Positions 33,002-43,737 of a stretch of DNA of 64,000 nucleotides are shown here, one piece after another. Where the stretch lies: NCBI RefSeq assembly GCF_965363235.1, contig NC_134851.1, forward strand, positions 40,638,321-40,702,320. Direction: 5' to 3'. Both the position numbers and the translations under genes were made by a program. The notes under the pieces were generated by a model that ran no database searches, had not been told where the DNA came from, and was given only the letters and a program-made list of their open reading frames with translations. Numbering within the stretch: position 1 is the stretch's first letter; each line of letters begins with the position of its first letter. Source of the stretch: Mytilus galloprovincialis (Eukaryota; Mollusca; Bivalvia; Mytilida; Mytilidae).

Positions 33002-33574
33002 ATAAGTCAAAATAAACTGATTACGTGTAGGCAAATAAAAAGAAAAAAAGGGTGAATACGAAAGATTTGTATAGTTTTTAGAAAATTGAATACAAAATGT
33101 ATTTTGATGATCCATGTAACAACCATGACAATGGTTGGAGTTAGACGTTTGTTTTTTACATTGAAAACTTATTATCAAACTCACAAATTGAGTAGGAAGG
33201 CCAAGGTGTAAAGAAATCACTTTATGAATCAGTAAATTATATGCGTTTTTAAGAATTCGTTTCATTAATAGTTTTAAGCACTCGTGTGATACATAAATAG
33301 ATAACTGAGTTACACGGTTTCAAAAACTTAAGACAAATAATGAACACACACGTGTAAGTGATTTTTTTGTTTAGTTCCTTAATTGTTTTCCATTTTCTAG
33401 AACGGAAATAGGTAACTGAGATTGCATATGCGTTGCATTAAAGATTTTGGCACAATTTTGAGCATTAACAATAAGACTTTTGCTCTGTTCCAAACTTTAT
33501 ATTTTAACAGATTTATGTATGCACTTTTAGGTATAAACAATTATATGGCTAAACTGCAAACATTTGACCAAGTT

Positions 33575-33665
33575 ATAAAATTGAGAATGGAAATGGGGAA
33601 TGTGCCAAAGAGACAAAAACCCGACCATAGAAAAAAACAAAAGCAGAAGGTCACCAACAGGTCTT
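33575..33665 (-). repeat. R4 3' end, reverse orientation
   Basis: 'attgagaatggaaatgggga' followed by 'gcagaaggtcaccaacaggt' is the complement of the R4 terminus. Confidence 0.75.
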
Positions 33666-34439
33666 ACTTGAAAGTTTTCAAAACAGCAACTGCCATAGAC
33701 TTTTAATGTTTTTAATTATTTATCCAAACAATGAATAAAATAGACATTTTTAAACAGAACTTAAATCGTATTGGAATGTCTTCTACCTTTTTGTTCCTAA
33801 ATAAAACTTAATTCATTTTGGTCAATGATGTTTTGTGATGAACACTTTAAAATATTGCATCATTTTTTTTTAAAGTAAATATAGCATTAACAAACATTTT
33901 GATTCTGTGACAATATGAATATGAACTGTCGAATAACGTTTGAGTAAATTATATATGTAATGCCCCAGTCCCACTAGACCACGATCGCACCACGCTTTAA
34001 TTTATTTTAGATCGCGGTGAGGTCGCGGTATGAGCGGCATGAAAATGTTAATTTTCGTTGCTTTCACGATGCTACTACGTCCAAATTACGCTTCTACAAC
34101 GATCCCGCTACGATTAAACCACGTTCTCACCGTGCGTATTCTGCGACCTCACTACGTTTATAAAGATCTTTCTACGCTCTTCACGTTCTCACTACGACCA
34201 TACCACGAGTTATCCGATTGCAACACGATCTTACTGCGATTATAGCACGTTCTTACCACGATTATACTACGTTCATACCGCGATCTTACTACGTTCTCAG
34301 CAGTACCGTCAATATCGTGTTTCATATCAATATAGTTCCATTCCTTCTATTTCTGATTAAAAAGGAGATTTCTTGAAAACAAAACAGTCATGCAACCAAA
34401 ATCTACTAGAACACGTGGGCGTGGTGGTAGGGGTTGATG

Positions 34440-34800
34440 TAGAGGCAGAGGGAGCAAAGTATGAACGCCATACTAAACTCCAAATAGTACACAAGAAACC
34501 AAAAGTAAAAATAGTACAAGACTAACAAAGGCCAGAGGCTCCAGACTTGGGACAGGCGAAACAATAGTGGGGTTAAACATGTTTGTAAGATCTCAACCCT
34601 CCCCCTATACCTCTAGCCAATGAAGAAAAGTAAACGCATAACAATATGCACATTAAAATTCAATTCAAGAGAAGTCCGCGTCTGGTGTCAGAAGATGTGA
34701 CTAAAGAAAATAAACAAAATGACAATAATACATAAATAACAACAGACTACTAGCAGTTAACTGACATGTCAGCTCCAGACTTCAATTACACTGATACTAT
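34440..34800 (-). repeat. R4 3' region inside the foldback element
   Basis: Complement of the R4 3' UTR: 'acaaaggccagaggctccag', 'ctccccctatacctctagcc' and 'actactagcagttaactgac' appear in the expected order. Confidence 0.7.
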
Positions 34801-34944
34801 ACACATAAGTAGTATAATACTTGTCATCAAGAGATGTCGGAACGACCAAACAAAACTTAAATTACAACCTATTGCTGGTTCATAAAGCTCAAATGACGAT
34901 ATTTTAGTGAACGATAGCAGAGATGACACAGATGTGTCAATATA

Positions 34945-35125
34945 TATAGGAAGATGTGGTATGATTGCCAATGAGACAACTCTCCATCAACGTAAAAATC
35001 TATAAAAGTAAACCATTATAGTCCAAGGTACGGCCTTCAATTCGGAGCCTTGGCTCACACCGAACAGCACGCTATAAAGGGTTCCAAAAACTACTAATAA
35101 TCTATATAAAAACGAGAAGCATGGT
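34945..35125 (+). repeat. R2 copy inside the foldback element
   Basis: Starts 'ggaagatgtggtatgattgc' and includes 'ttggctcacaccgaacagca'. Confidence 0.7.
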
Positions 35126-35701
35126 TGAGCCGTTAGAGCAAATGGATAAATACATTCAGACAAACAAACTCTAGGGAGTTTTTTTTATATATTTTATGTG
35201 AAAATGACAATAAAAATGATGGTCGTAGCGTGAACGTAGTAAGGTCGTGAGAAGAGCGTGATGAGGACGACAAGGGCGTTCTAGAATCGTACTATGGTCG
35301 TGAACAGCGTGGTAAAGTCGTATTGGAAGCGTAGTTGGGTCGCGGTGAGAACGTGATGGTCGTATTAAGGTCGTGATAACGTCGCTGTGAGATCGTAGCA
35401 CAATCTCTCCGAATAGAATCACGCTTTCGCTACGCTCTCGCTACGATTGTACAAGGACCTTTGCGATCTTACTACGATCTTAGTGCGCTCTCACTACGCT
35501 TCTACTACGACCTAATTTCGCCACGACCGCACCACGATTGTTTTGAACATGTTCAAAGTTGGCCACGCTCCTCACGATCTTGAAGACCTCACCACGACCG
35601 TGGTACGACCTTACTGCGACCTACACGATCGTACCACGATCATCAAAATTTGCATTTTTTTTCACAGATCGTAGTGCGATCGTGGCCTAGTGGGATTGGG
35701 G

Positions 35702-36379
35702 TATTATATAAAAGTAAGCAGAAGTTGTAGGATTGCAAATGAGAAAACCTTCCACCAAATAAAGTAGATGCAAACAATTATATAGAGTTATATGTTCGGT
35801 TATCAGAAGTTTAGAACATGTTTTCGATTTTGACAAATCAAGAGAAACAAAAACAGCAAAATGTATATCTAACTCCTAACTCAAAATATTAATGCATGGT
35901 TTTTCCATTAGGCAATAAGAAATTGTGATTTATCTGTAACAAGAGTCCTATCTTCATGATATCCTATTCCAGCAATTTTTAAAACGTATCAGTGATCAAA
36001 ATGGAACGCACAACTGATATCAAATCCTGCAAGAGGACATACATATTTTAAAATTATATCAGGATATATTATCTATCAAAATAAAAAAAAGTGCATATCT
36101 TAACTTAACTTATTGCCCTTTTTCATGTGTGCACGTGTTAATATCATTGAGCTCGATACATACATATAAACACACATGCACATACTTCCTAACCGCTGAA
36201 AACCATTCCGCTATTTGTGTTTTTTTCTCTTTTTTTCTGTTTTTAAAACAGATAAAACATATACTATGTCATATAATATGCGTGACTTATTTTAAAACAT
36301 ATAATTTACAATAACACGAACATGATACTGGCTGCTTACTGCTTACTGTTAATTATATTCAAGAAGTGGTGTTAATCAG
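35702..36379. other. AT-rich spacer
   Basis: No gene or recognised repeat between the foldback element and the RT relic. Confidence 0.4.
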
Positions 36380-37480
36380 ATGTGGATAATGAAAAATTCA
36401 AAAGAGTTATTGATGAATTTACAATCTCAATCATTAAAACATTGTACCAACATTAAAACCCTTTATTTTTCTACTCTTTATACCACTGTTCAACATACTA
36501 AACTTAAAGCTCGACTGAAAGAACTCGTCAGCTTATGTTTCTTAAACAAAAGGGCACTAAACGTCTTAAATATCTAGTTTTGGACTGGAATTCAGCTTAC
36601 TTTATGAAAAATTATACAGAGTCAAGGAAAAAATATACCGACCAGGATATCACTGCCATGCTGGACGTTTTAATTGGCAACATATTGGTTGATTTTGGAG
36701 GTTTGGTTTTCCAACATACTATTGGAATCCCGATGGGTACCAATTGCGCTCCTCTATTTGCAGATTTGTTTTTATATTCCTATGAAGCAGAATTTATCCA
36801 AGGGCTAGTACATAAAGGAGAAAAGAAATTAGCGCAGTCTTTTTATTTCACCTTTTGGTATATTGATGATGTACTGCCTCTAACAAATAATAGATTCAGT
36901 GATCACTTACATTTAGTATATCCGAGTGAAATTGAAATTAAAGATACTACCGACAAAGATAAATCTGCTTCATATTTATACCTTTTTCTCGAAATGACTA
37001 CTGATGGTTGGTTGAATACCAAAATTTATGACAAACGCGATGATTTTAATTTTCTTATAGTCAACTTTCCATTTCTGTGTAGAAACATCCCAGCGGCACC
37101 AGCATATGGAGTATACATTTCTCAATTGATACGTTACTCTAGAGCTAGCTCAAAGTACGTTGATTTTGTTGAACGAGGAATACAACTTTCTCAGAGGTTG
37201 ATAAGACAGGGCTATATATGAATCAATCAAATTAAGGTCATCACTCAAGAAATTTTACGGTCGCCATCATGAGCTGATTGGCCATTATGACAAAAGTGTG
37301 TCAGAAATCATATCTGATATCCTCAGTCATAACTACCTTTCATCATTACCAAACTGAAAAAGAAATAACATGACGGGTGTCGTATACGGTGCACGAAATG
37401 CTTACCCTTTCCGGAGCACCTGATTTCACTCCCGGTTTTTAGTGGAGTTCGTGTTGTTTCTTCTTATTATTTATAACTGT
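36380..37480 (+). pseudogene. R3 reverse transcriptase, frameshifted
   Basis: The longest frame of the window (228 codons, 36535-37221) is an RT core: GIPMGTNCAPLFADLFLYSY, then YIDD of the catalytic box at about 36863-36874, then AYGVYISQLIRYSRA. The N-terminal part lies in another frame from 36380 (KTLYFSTLYTTVQHTKLKAR), where the metal-binding Asp expected beside FSTLYTT appears as Tyr. After the stop at 37219-37221 a third frame gives LRSSLKKFYGRHHELI to 37357, then the non-coding tail with 'ccggagcacctgatttcact'. Two shifts and the altered residue indicate a dead copy. The class is uncertain; Penelope-like or a related lineage is a guess from the RT motifs. No GIY-YIG or integrase domain was seen. 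Confidence 0.8.
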
Positions 37481-37859
37481 TTATGTAAATGTCCTTTGGT
37501 TTTGTGGTTCTTGTTTACTCCTTGGTTTTAAATTTTATTATCTATAATCCAACTTTTCAAATGTTATTCATTTACCAATTCGAAAATAAATGGATTTTAA
37601 TGTCTTTCATTCTAATTGTCTTTTCTATTCTTGAAAAATAAACCAAGTAAATCTGATAATTCAAAATTAAAAGTGTCAAGTTTTAGAATGTTTTTCATCT
37701 GATTATCAATATACGACTAATTTTCGTGTCCACACGATCGTTTTCACATTTCTCAGATAATTAAGTTTTGACTAGCAGTATCATGATAAGAAAAGTAATT
37801 AAAAGTAAAGTACAGGCGTATGTTTGAAATATGCACATGTTACTCGTCCAATAAGTTTC

Positions 37860-38770
37860 TCAGCAATCAACTGTATATCTTATGTTCTCAATTGGTCTAC
37901 CTACTAATTCAATTGGTCTTCAAAGTACCCTGAACAGTCGACTATAGTATTTCAAGTGGCCAATGTAGTATCCGGTCTAGTCATCATAGTATTTAAAAAA
38001 GATAAACAAAAAACATATCACAAAATTCAGTGCTAAATTAAAGTTGTTAAGCGATTGACGCTTTTATCTCAAGTGGTAAACAAGGCATCTCAAGCAACTG
38101 TTTACAGCAGTATCTTTAAAGGACAATTTGGTATCTAAAGTGGTCAACCATACATATCAAACGACCAAACCATTATCATAAGCGGTAATCATAATAGATT
38201 AACTCTTACATGAGGTGAACGTATCTCTAGTTTTTCAATCTAATATTTCAAATGGTCTTTTAAGTACTTTACATTATCATTATTCTACCTCAAACGATGT
38301 ACATAGTATACCAAGTGGTCAACCTAGCTAGTATACTAAGCGGTCAACCTTGATTCGCAACCAGTTAAAATAAAATCACAAATGGTCCATCTAATATCTC
38401 AAACTGTCTACCTTATATCAGAACTCACAAATGATGAACGCAAGAAGACATTCTTGTATCTGGAGACACAAGCATATCTAGAATTGTTTAAAATGGTAAA
38501 AATGGTTATCAAGTGTTCCACCTAGTATATCAAGTGGTTGGCGTAGTATCTCTAGATATTAACCTAGAATATGAAGCGGTTATTGGAGTATATGAAACGG
38601 AAAACTAATATATCAAACAAACCTGCTAATATTCGACTGTTAAACTGGTATTTCAAGTGGAAAACTTTTACATCTGAGCGTTACTGATTAGTCATTTATA
38701 GACGAAACGCGCGCCTGGCGTATTAAATTATAAATCTGGTACCTTCGATAACTATTAGTATCTCAGGAGA
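37860..38770. repeat. Degenerate ~21-bp satellite
   Basis: About 0.9 kb is built from variants of 'agtatctcaagtggtcaacc', for example 'agtatttcaagtggccaat', 'ggtatctaaagtggtcaacc' and 'agtatactaagcggtcaacc'. Spacing is mostly 20-23 bases with gaps. Divergence is high, so the array is old. It ends in an R5 fragment. Confidence 0.75.
38685..38765 (+). repeat. R5 fragment
   Basis: Contains 'agacgaaacgcgcgcctggc' then 'ggtaccttcgataacta'. Confidence 0.7.
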
Positions 38771-38959
38771 TCGACCCGGAATTTATATTGGTGTATATAA
38801 AATGCAATTTGTCAAAGTATTCGTTGGAGCATTCAAAATATAGCCCATACATAGTTGATCAATAAAAAACATAGACTAGATATATGACAAATAACTTTAA
38901 AAACTGTGAGATGTAAATAAAATTTCGAATAGAAAAAGTCATAAAATATATGATAACCT

Positions 38960-39060
38960 AACATTAAATAAAGGCAACAATAGTATACCGCTGTTCAAAA
39001 CTCGTAAATCTATGGACAAAAAACAAAATAGGGGTAACAAACTAAAACCAGTTTTGACCT
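38960..39060 (-). repeat. R8 fragment, reverse orientation
   Basis: 'aaaggcaacaatagtatacc' and 'ggacaaaaaacaaaataggg' are the complement of the R8 end. Confidence 0.65.
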
Positions 39061-39164
39061 GATGGAATAATTTTTCATTTACATTGCATCTAAGTATACA
39101 TGTTATATGCATGATAATGTACATGTGTTAATAAATATGTTTTTCTAGAATCCATTAAATATAG

Positions 39165-39300
39165 TCAAATAGTTATCAAAGGTACCATGCGTATATTTTG
39201 ATACGCCAGACGCGCTTTTCGTCTACAGAAGACTCATCAGTGACGTTTAGATCAAAACAGTTAAACAGCCAAACAAGTAAGAAATTAAGAGACCTCCATG
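39165..39300 (-). repeat. R5 fragment, reverse orientation
   Basis: 'tacgccagacgcgcttttcg' and 'agactcatcagtgacgttta'. Opposite in orientation to the fragment at 38685. Confidence 0.75.
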
Positions 39301-39954
39301 GATGAAAGATGAACGATGGAGGATCATCACAAACCGTGTCTACGCCGTACAGTGTAGCGTGATTGAAAGTATTTTATGCCTCCATGTAAGAAATGGCGAA
39401 CAGGCCGGTACATTGCTTATTTAAATTATATTTAGTTAAGTTTTCATTATAGAAGTATCAGTATTTTCATTAATTGCCATTTGTAACCATTCAAATTTCA
39501 AGCCTCCATGGTTCTCACTAAGTCGACTAAAAGCTGTTCCCTTGTAGTTGTTTTGTCTACTTATATTTGGTAATTGATATGGGTGTTAAAAAATCATTTG
39601 GAGCTTAATTTTCACGGAAACTGTCAAATTCAGAAGTCATGAACCAATTACCGGTATTGCTGATTTCTAGCAACAACAAAACAATTCGTACATGTACCAA
39701 TTTGTCGTCTGTAGACGAGATAATTATGATTGACATACTTGGGGTAGGAATGCTTAGGATGATTCCGAAAACAAAAGTAGGCGTGTAATACACCATTGTG
39801 AAGATAAATCAATTCAAATTTACGTCATTGCAATTGTAAGTAGGGTAGACGACCGTGAAATCGGTATATGACGGAATTTTGCGACCGTCTGACATCTAAT
39901 AAAAATAAGAGTTGAGTACCTTGTGTTATATTAAAGTATATATGAATTTTTTTT

Positions 39955-40600
39955 TCTGAGACAGGACCCAAAACTCACAAAACTTGTGTTAAATGCGACT
40001 AAGTTTATCTATGCCTGGGATAAGAAAATCCTTAGTATTTCGAATAATTCATACTTGCAAATACTTAATTTATAAAAATGACCATACAATTGATATTCAT
40101 GTCAACACCGGAGTGCTGACAATTGGGGTGTTGATACCCTCGGTGACAAAATATAACGTCCACCAGCAGTGATATTGACCAAGTGGTATAAATATGTACC
40201 AAATGTACCAGGATTATAATTTGATATGCCAGACGCGGGTTTTGTCTATATACGACTAATCAGTGACGCTCAGATCAATAGTTATCAAAATAACAAGGAT
40301 TATAATTTAGTACGCCAGACGCTCGTTTCGTCTACATAAGACTCATCAGTGATGCTCATATCAAATTTTTTATAAAGCCAAACAAGTTCAAAGTTGAAGA
40401 GCATTGAGGGTATAAAATTTCCAAAAAGTTGTGCCAAATACGGCTAAGGTAATCTATGCCTGGAATAAAAAAAAATCTTTGTTTTACGAAAATTCAGTTT
40501 TGTAAATAAGAAATTTATAAACATGACCACATTATTGATATTCATGTCAACACCAGTTGAAAAGCAAACACATATGGTAATCTATAGATTTGAAAAAAGT
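39955..40600 (-). repeat. R5 longer copies, reverse, partly duplicated
   Basis: The block 'tctatgcctggataagaaa', with small variations, and the block 'ttgatattcatgtcaacacc' occur twice (about 39990-40110 and 40440-40555). The motif 'agacgc...gtcta' occurs at 40235 and 40310. The element is therefore present as two overlapping or tandem copies. Confidence 0.65.
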
Positions 40601-40779
40601 TCGAATTCGTTTGTTTGTTAAGGACCCTAAAACTCATAATAAAGGACTGCAAATGATTTTATAACTTACGTCTCGTGCCAAAGTTACGGTTAAGATATGG
40701 AGCCTGCAAAATAAGTACGATTTGTCTTGCATCAGGAAAAAACAAATGTACACGTTTCTACAATTGATAAAATAAAATA

Positions 40780-40985
40780 ATAAAGTACCGAGTACAGAGG
40801 AAACAATTAAAACAAAAAGTGCGTAATTAAATAGAAAATTCAAAAGATAAAATACATCAAACGAATGGATAACAACTGTCATATTCCTGACTTGGTACAT
40901 GCATTTTCTTATGTAGAACATGGTTGACTAAACCTGGTTTTATAGCTAGATAAACATCTCACTTGTATGACAGTCACATATAATT
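40780..40985 (-). repeat. R6 copy, reverse orientation
   Basis: Complement of the R6 order: 'gagtacagaggaaacaatt', 'aacgaatggataacaactgt', then 'gctagataaacatctcactt'. Confidence 0.55.
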
Positions 40986-41849
40986 TGTTTATTTTGACCA
41001 CGATGTGGAAACAAAACAAACAGACGTAATGGTTACACAATGTAAACAATTTGGATCCACAATCGTACTTTGTGTTATAATCTGAATCACTATCTAATAA
41101 ATAAATATTCAACAAAAACATAAAAGTTATAAAGACAAACGTGTATTATCAATAATGAACGACAACAATACACAAAATTACCACAGCACAAAAACACGAA
41201 TAGACATAAACATCGATTTGTTTTTTTAGTCGAAATTTACATTATGAACATTTTGATCTCGAAATTATGTCTATTGAAATGCTTCCAATTCAAATTACTT
41301 GAATTTCAACTATTAAAATACAGTTTCTCGATTTGAATTTGAATTATTTAATAGAGCAAATTTGTCATTCAATTGCCTCCTTCAAAAGCGTGTAAAGTGC
41401 TAATGAACTTATGTTTTCTTCAGTTTTAAGAGATTATAGATGAGATCCAGTTTAATTAACTCGTAATACTTTTTTTTAAACATAATCATGTCAAGCAAAC
41501 TTTTAGATCTTCAAATTTAATTGGGTGTTTCTGTTTCACGAAGTAAATCGGATAATCTAAAATAGAACATTACTTTATTTACGTATCTAAATAAGATATT
41601 GAATTATCACGACATTGACCATACCAGTCAGTTTCAAAACAACAAGCTTTTAATAACACTAGTATATATTGATAGAGGGTTATTCTATTAAAGGAACAAA
41701 AGAGAAAAAAAAATATAAAGGTCAAGACTTGTTTTCGAAATATTAGTTATTGAAATTTTTAAATGTTTTCTCTTGATTTTTTATAGCTTTATCATTCAAA
41801 AGTTTAAGTTAGAAAAAACTATATTAGAAATAATAAAGATTTTATAAGA
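40986..41849. other. AT-rich spacer
   Basis: No gene or recognised repeat was seen. Confidence 0.4.
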
Positions 41850-42000
41850 CTTTTACAGATGTCTTATAATTATACACGTAAAAGATTCATAGAAAGAGAA
41901 ATGGGGGTCAATGGGTAAAAACTTTTAAGGCATTCAAATGGACAAAACGAGAGAAAATCTGACAAAACTTCCAAAACATGATAAGCGAACAAAAGTACAG
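41850..42000 (-). repeat. R7 fragment, reverse orientation
   Basis: 'gaaatgggggtcaatgggta' and 'ggcattcaaatggacaaaac' are the complement of the R7 unit at 53753-54430. Confidence 0.65.
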
Positions 42001-42049
42001 TACTGATTGACGTTTTGCTTTGACACTACATTACAAGGTTAGCTGAGTG

Positions 42050-42900
42050 CTCAAAACTCATTTATATCCTTTAACTCTATTTTCCGCTATATAGATGATG
42101 TTCTTTCACTAAAGGATTCAAAATTTGGTGACTCTGTGGAACGCATCTATCCTATCGAACTTGGGATAAAGGATACTACAGATACAGTTAAGTCGGCCTC
42201 ATATCTTGACTTACATCTAGAAATTGACAACGAGGGTTGGTTGAATACCAGACTTTACGACAAAGAGATGATTTCAGCTCTCCAATTATGAATTTTCCAT
42301 TTCTGAGTAGCAACATTCCAGCAGCACCTGCATACGGGGTATATATTTCCTAATTGATACGATATTCCCGTGCTTGCATTTCCTATGATGATTTTCTTGA
42401 TAGAGGAAGCTATTAAACCAAAAGTTCCAAATGGTGAAGTTGAAATCATCCCTTCGTAAATGTTAGGGACGCCATTACGAGTTGGTTGACCGTTATGGAA
42501 TAACCAGTTCACAAATAATATCGGATATGTTCCTCACGTCGTAACTACAATCCCCTTCCCTTTCATGAATGTGACCTACCGAATTAGACTATTTACCGGA
42601 TTTGTTATCACATAAGCAACTCGACGGATGCCAGACGTAGAGCCGGATCTGCTTACCCTTCCGGAGCACCTGAGATCACCCCTAGTTTTTGGTGAGGTTC
42701 GTGTTGTTTATTCTTTAGTTTTCTATGTTGTGTCATGTGTACTATTGTTTGTCTGTTGTTTTGTTTTCATTTTTAGCCATGGCGTTGTTAGTTTATTTTC
42801 GATTTATGAGATTGACTGTCCCTTTGGTATCTTTCGTCCCTCTTTTATATACCCTCCTTATGCTTTATCAACCTGCTTGAACGATTTCAGGAGTCTGTTA
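42050..42900 (+). pseudogene. R3 reverse transcriptase relic, second copy
   Basis: Begins inside the catalytic region (FRYIDDVLSLKDSKFGD), continues GIKDTTDTVKSASYLDLHLE and WLNTRLYDKE, then shifts frame to MNFPFLSSNIPAAPAYGVYI followed by a stop. The C-terminal region and tail ('acccttccggagcacctgag') follow with further stops. 5'-truncated relative to the copy at 36380. Confidence 0.8.
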
Positions 42901-43176
42901 TCTTTTGTTGCTGTTGTTCATCTATATTGAATATATATCATAAGACCTCTCCATTATCAAGAATAATTTGCTTTATTGAATTGAACTTTATTATGTTTAA
43001 GTAGTCAGTGTATGTAATTTCTAGATATCTCTGGAAACATCTAATTGTTTGATCATTTTTAAAATTTCATAGTATCCACGCTCTCTATGGAATGAATTTA
43101 AGTATTACACGGTATTGTTTTCTAATAATCATCTGAAAAGTCTGAAAATTAAATCCTTTAACTGAGTTCAGTCTTT

Positions 43177-43284
43177 AATAGTTATCCCACAATGACGCGG
43201 TGTGTCAGTATAGGATCACTCCGATGGTCGGAGGCCAGAGGGTGATCTGACACTGACACACAAAGTCCGAGTGGGATAACTATT
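43177..43284. repeat. 108-bp hairpin
   Basis: The outer arms 'aatagttatcccac' and 'gtgggataactatt' pair perfectly, and the inner arms pair through 'tgtgtcagt' and 'actgacaca' to a core containing 'ccgatggtcggaggccagag'. Same design as the hairpin at 31135. Confidence 0.8.
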
Positions 43285-43665
43285 TTACATCCCAAACCAT
43301 TTACAATTCATAAAATATAGTTTAGAACGCCACACAACCATTATACTATACTTTATATATTACTATATGATGTATACCCTTTATGACCCCCGAACACAGT
43401 GAGTAGATATCAAACAATGTCAACTTGCCCCACTTGACAATCGGCCAACACTATATCGCCACTTTATAAAAAAATCGCCCCACTCTTGTTTACCGACTCG
43501 CCCCACTTTAAAAATGTGTAAAATCAAATTGAACAATCAGTCTCACAACTCACTTATTAACGAAAAAGTTTTAAACCCCACTGATTAAAGGTCTGCCAGC
43601 TCGCCCAACTTATAAGAAGATAGTGCTTCCTTTTAGTATGTTAAATTACTGTTAGTTCGTATCCA

Positions 43666-43737
43666 GTCGTCCTGGTGTAGTGGTATGTGTCGTGGCTTGA
43701 TATGCTAAAGGTCTTGAGTTCGAATCCCAGCATATAC
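43666..43737 (+). repeat. tRNA-derived SINE head
   Basis: Good RNA polymerase III boxes: A box TGGTGTAGTGG at 43673-43683 and B box AGTTCGAATCC at 43717-43727, with tRNA-like spacing. The acceptor arms do not pair and the T stem has a mismatch, so this is not a working tRNA. The minus-strand frame across it (SNSRPLAYQATTHT) is the usual by-product of such SINEs. Confidence 0.6.

Larger units (their letters stand above)
33963..35701. mobile_element. Foldback element with (ctacgat)-type arms
   Basis: The outer 32 bases form inverted repeats: the left end CCCCAGTCCCACTAGACCAC matches the right end read in reverse (CCCCAATCCCACTAGGCCAC) with about 29 of 32 positions equal. Inside each end, several hundred bases consist of degenerate short units such as 'ctacgatcttactacgttct' (left, to about 34310) or their complement 'cgtagtaaggtcgtgagaag' (right, from about 35215). 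The middle is unrelated and carries an antisense R4 3' end and an R2 copy. Long arms of subrepeats around a variable middle are the definition of foldback (FB/TU-type) elements. No transposase frame; target duplication unclear. Confidence 0.8.

Noticed and set aside
32945..33265. 106-codon minus-strand frame
   Set aside because: Its C-terminal part is the reversed R4 end, and length alone is within chance expectation at this composition.
33422..33706. 94-codon plus-strand frame
   Set aside because: The second half is a reversed R4 3' end.
34030..34245. 71-codon plus-strand frame, with an 83-codon minus-strand frame at 35171-35422
   Set aside because: Both are translations of the foldback arm subrepeats, giving monotonous Arg/His/Leu-rich peptides.
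37860..38770. CRISPR-like spaced repeats
   Set aside because: Units are tandem and degenerate without unique spacers of constant length, and the DNA is clearly eukaryotic.
40634..40921. 95-codon minus-strand frame with a small exon-like block near 40667-40700
   Set aside because: Much of it overlaps a reversed R6 copy; the 34-base exon-like block has good splice sites but no partner.
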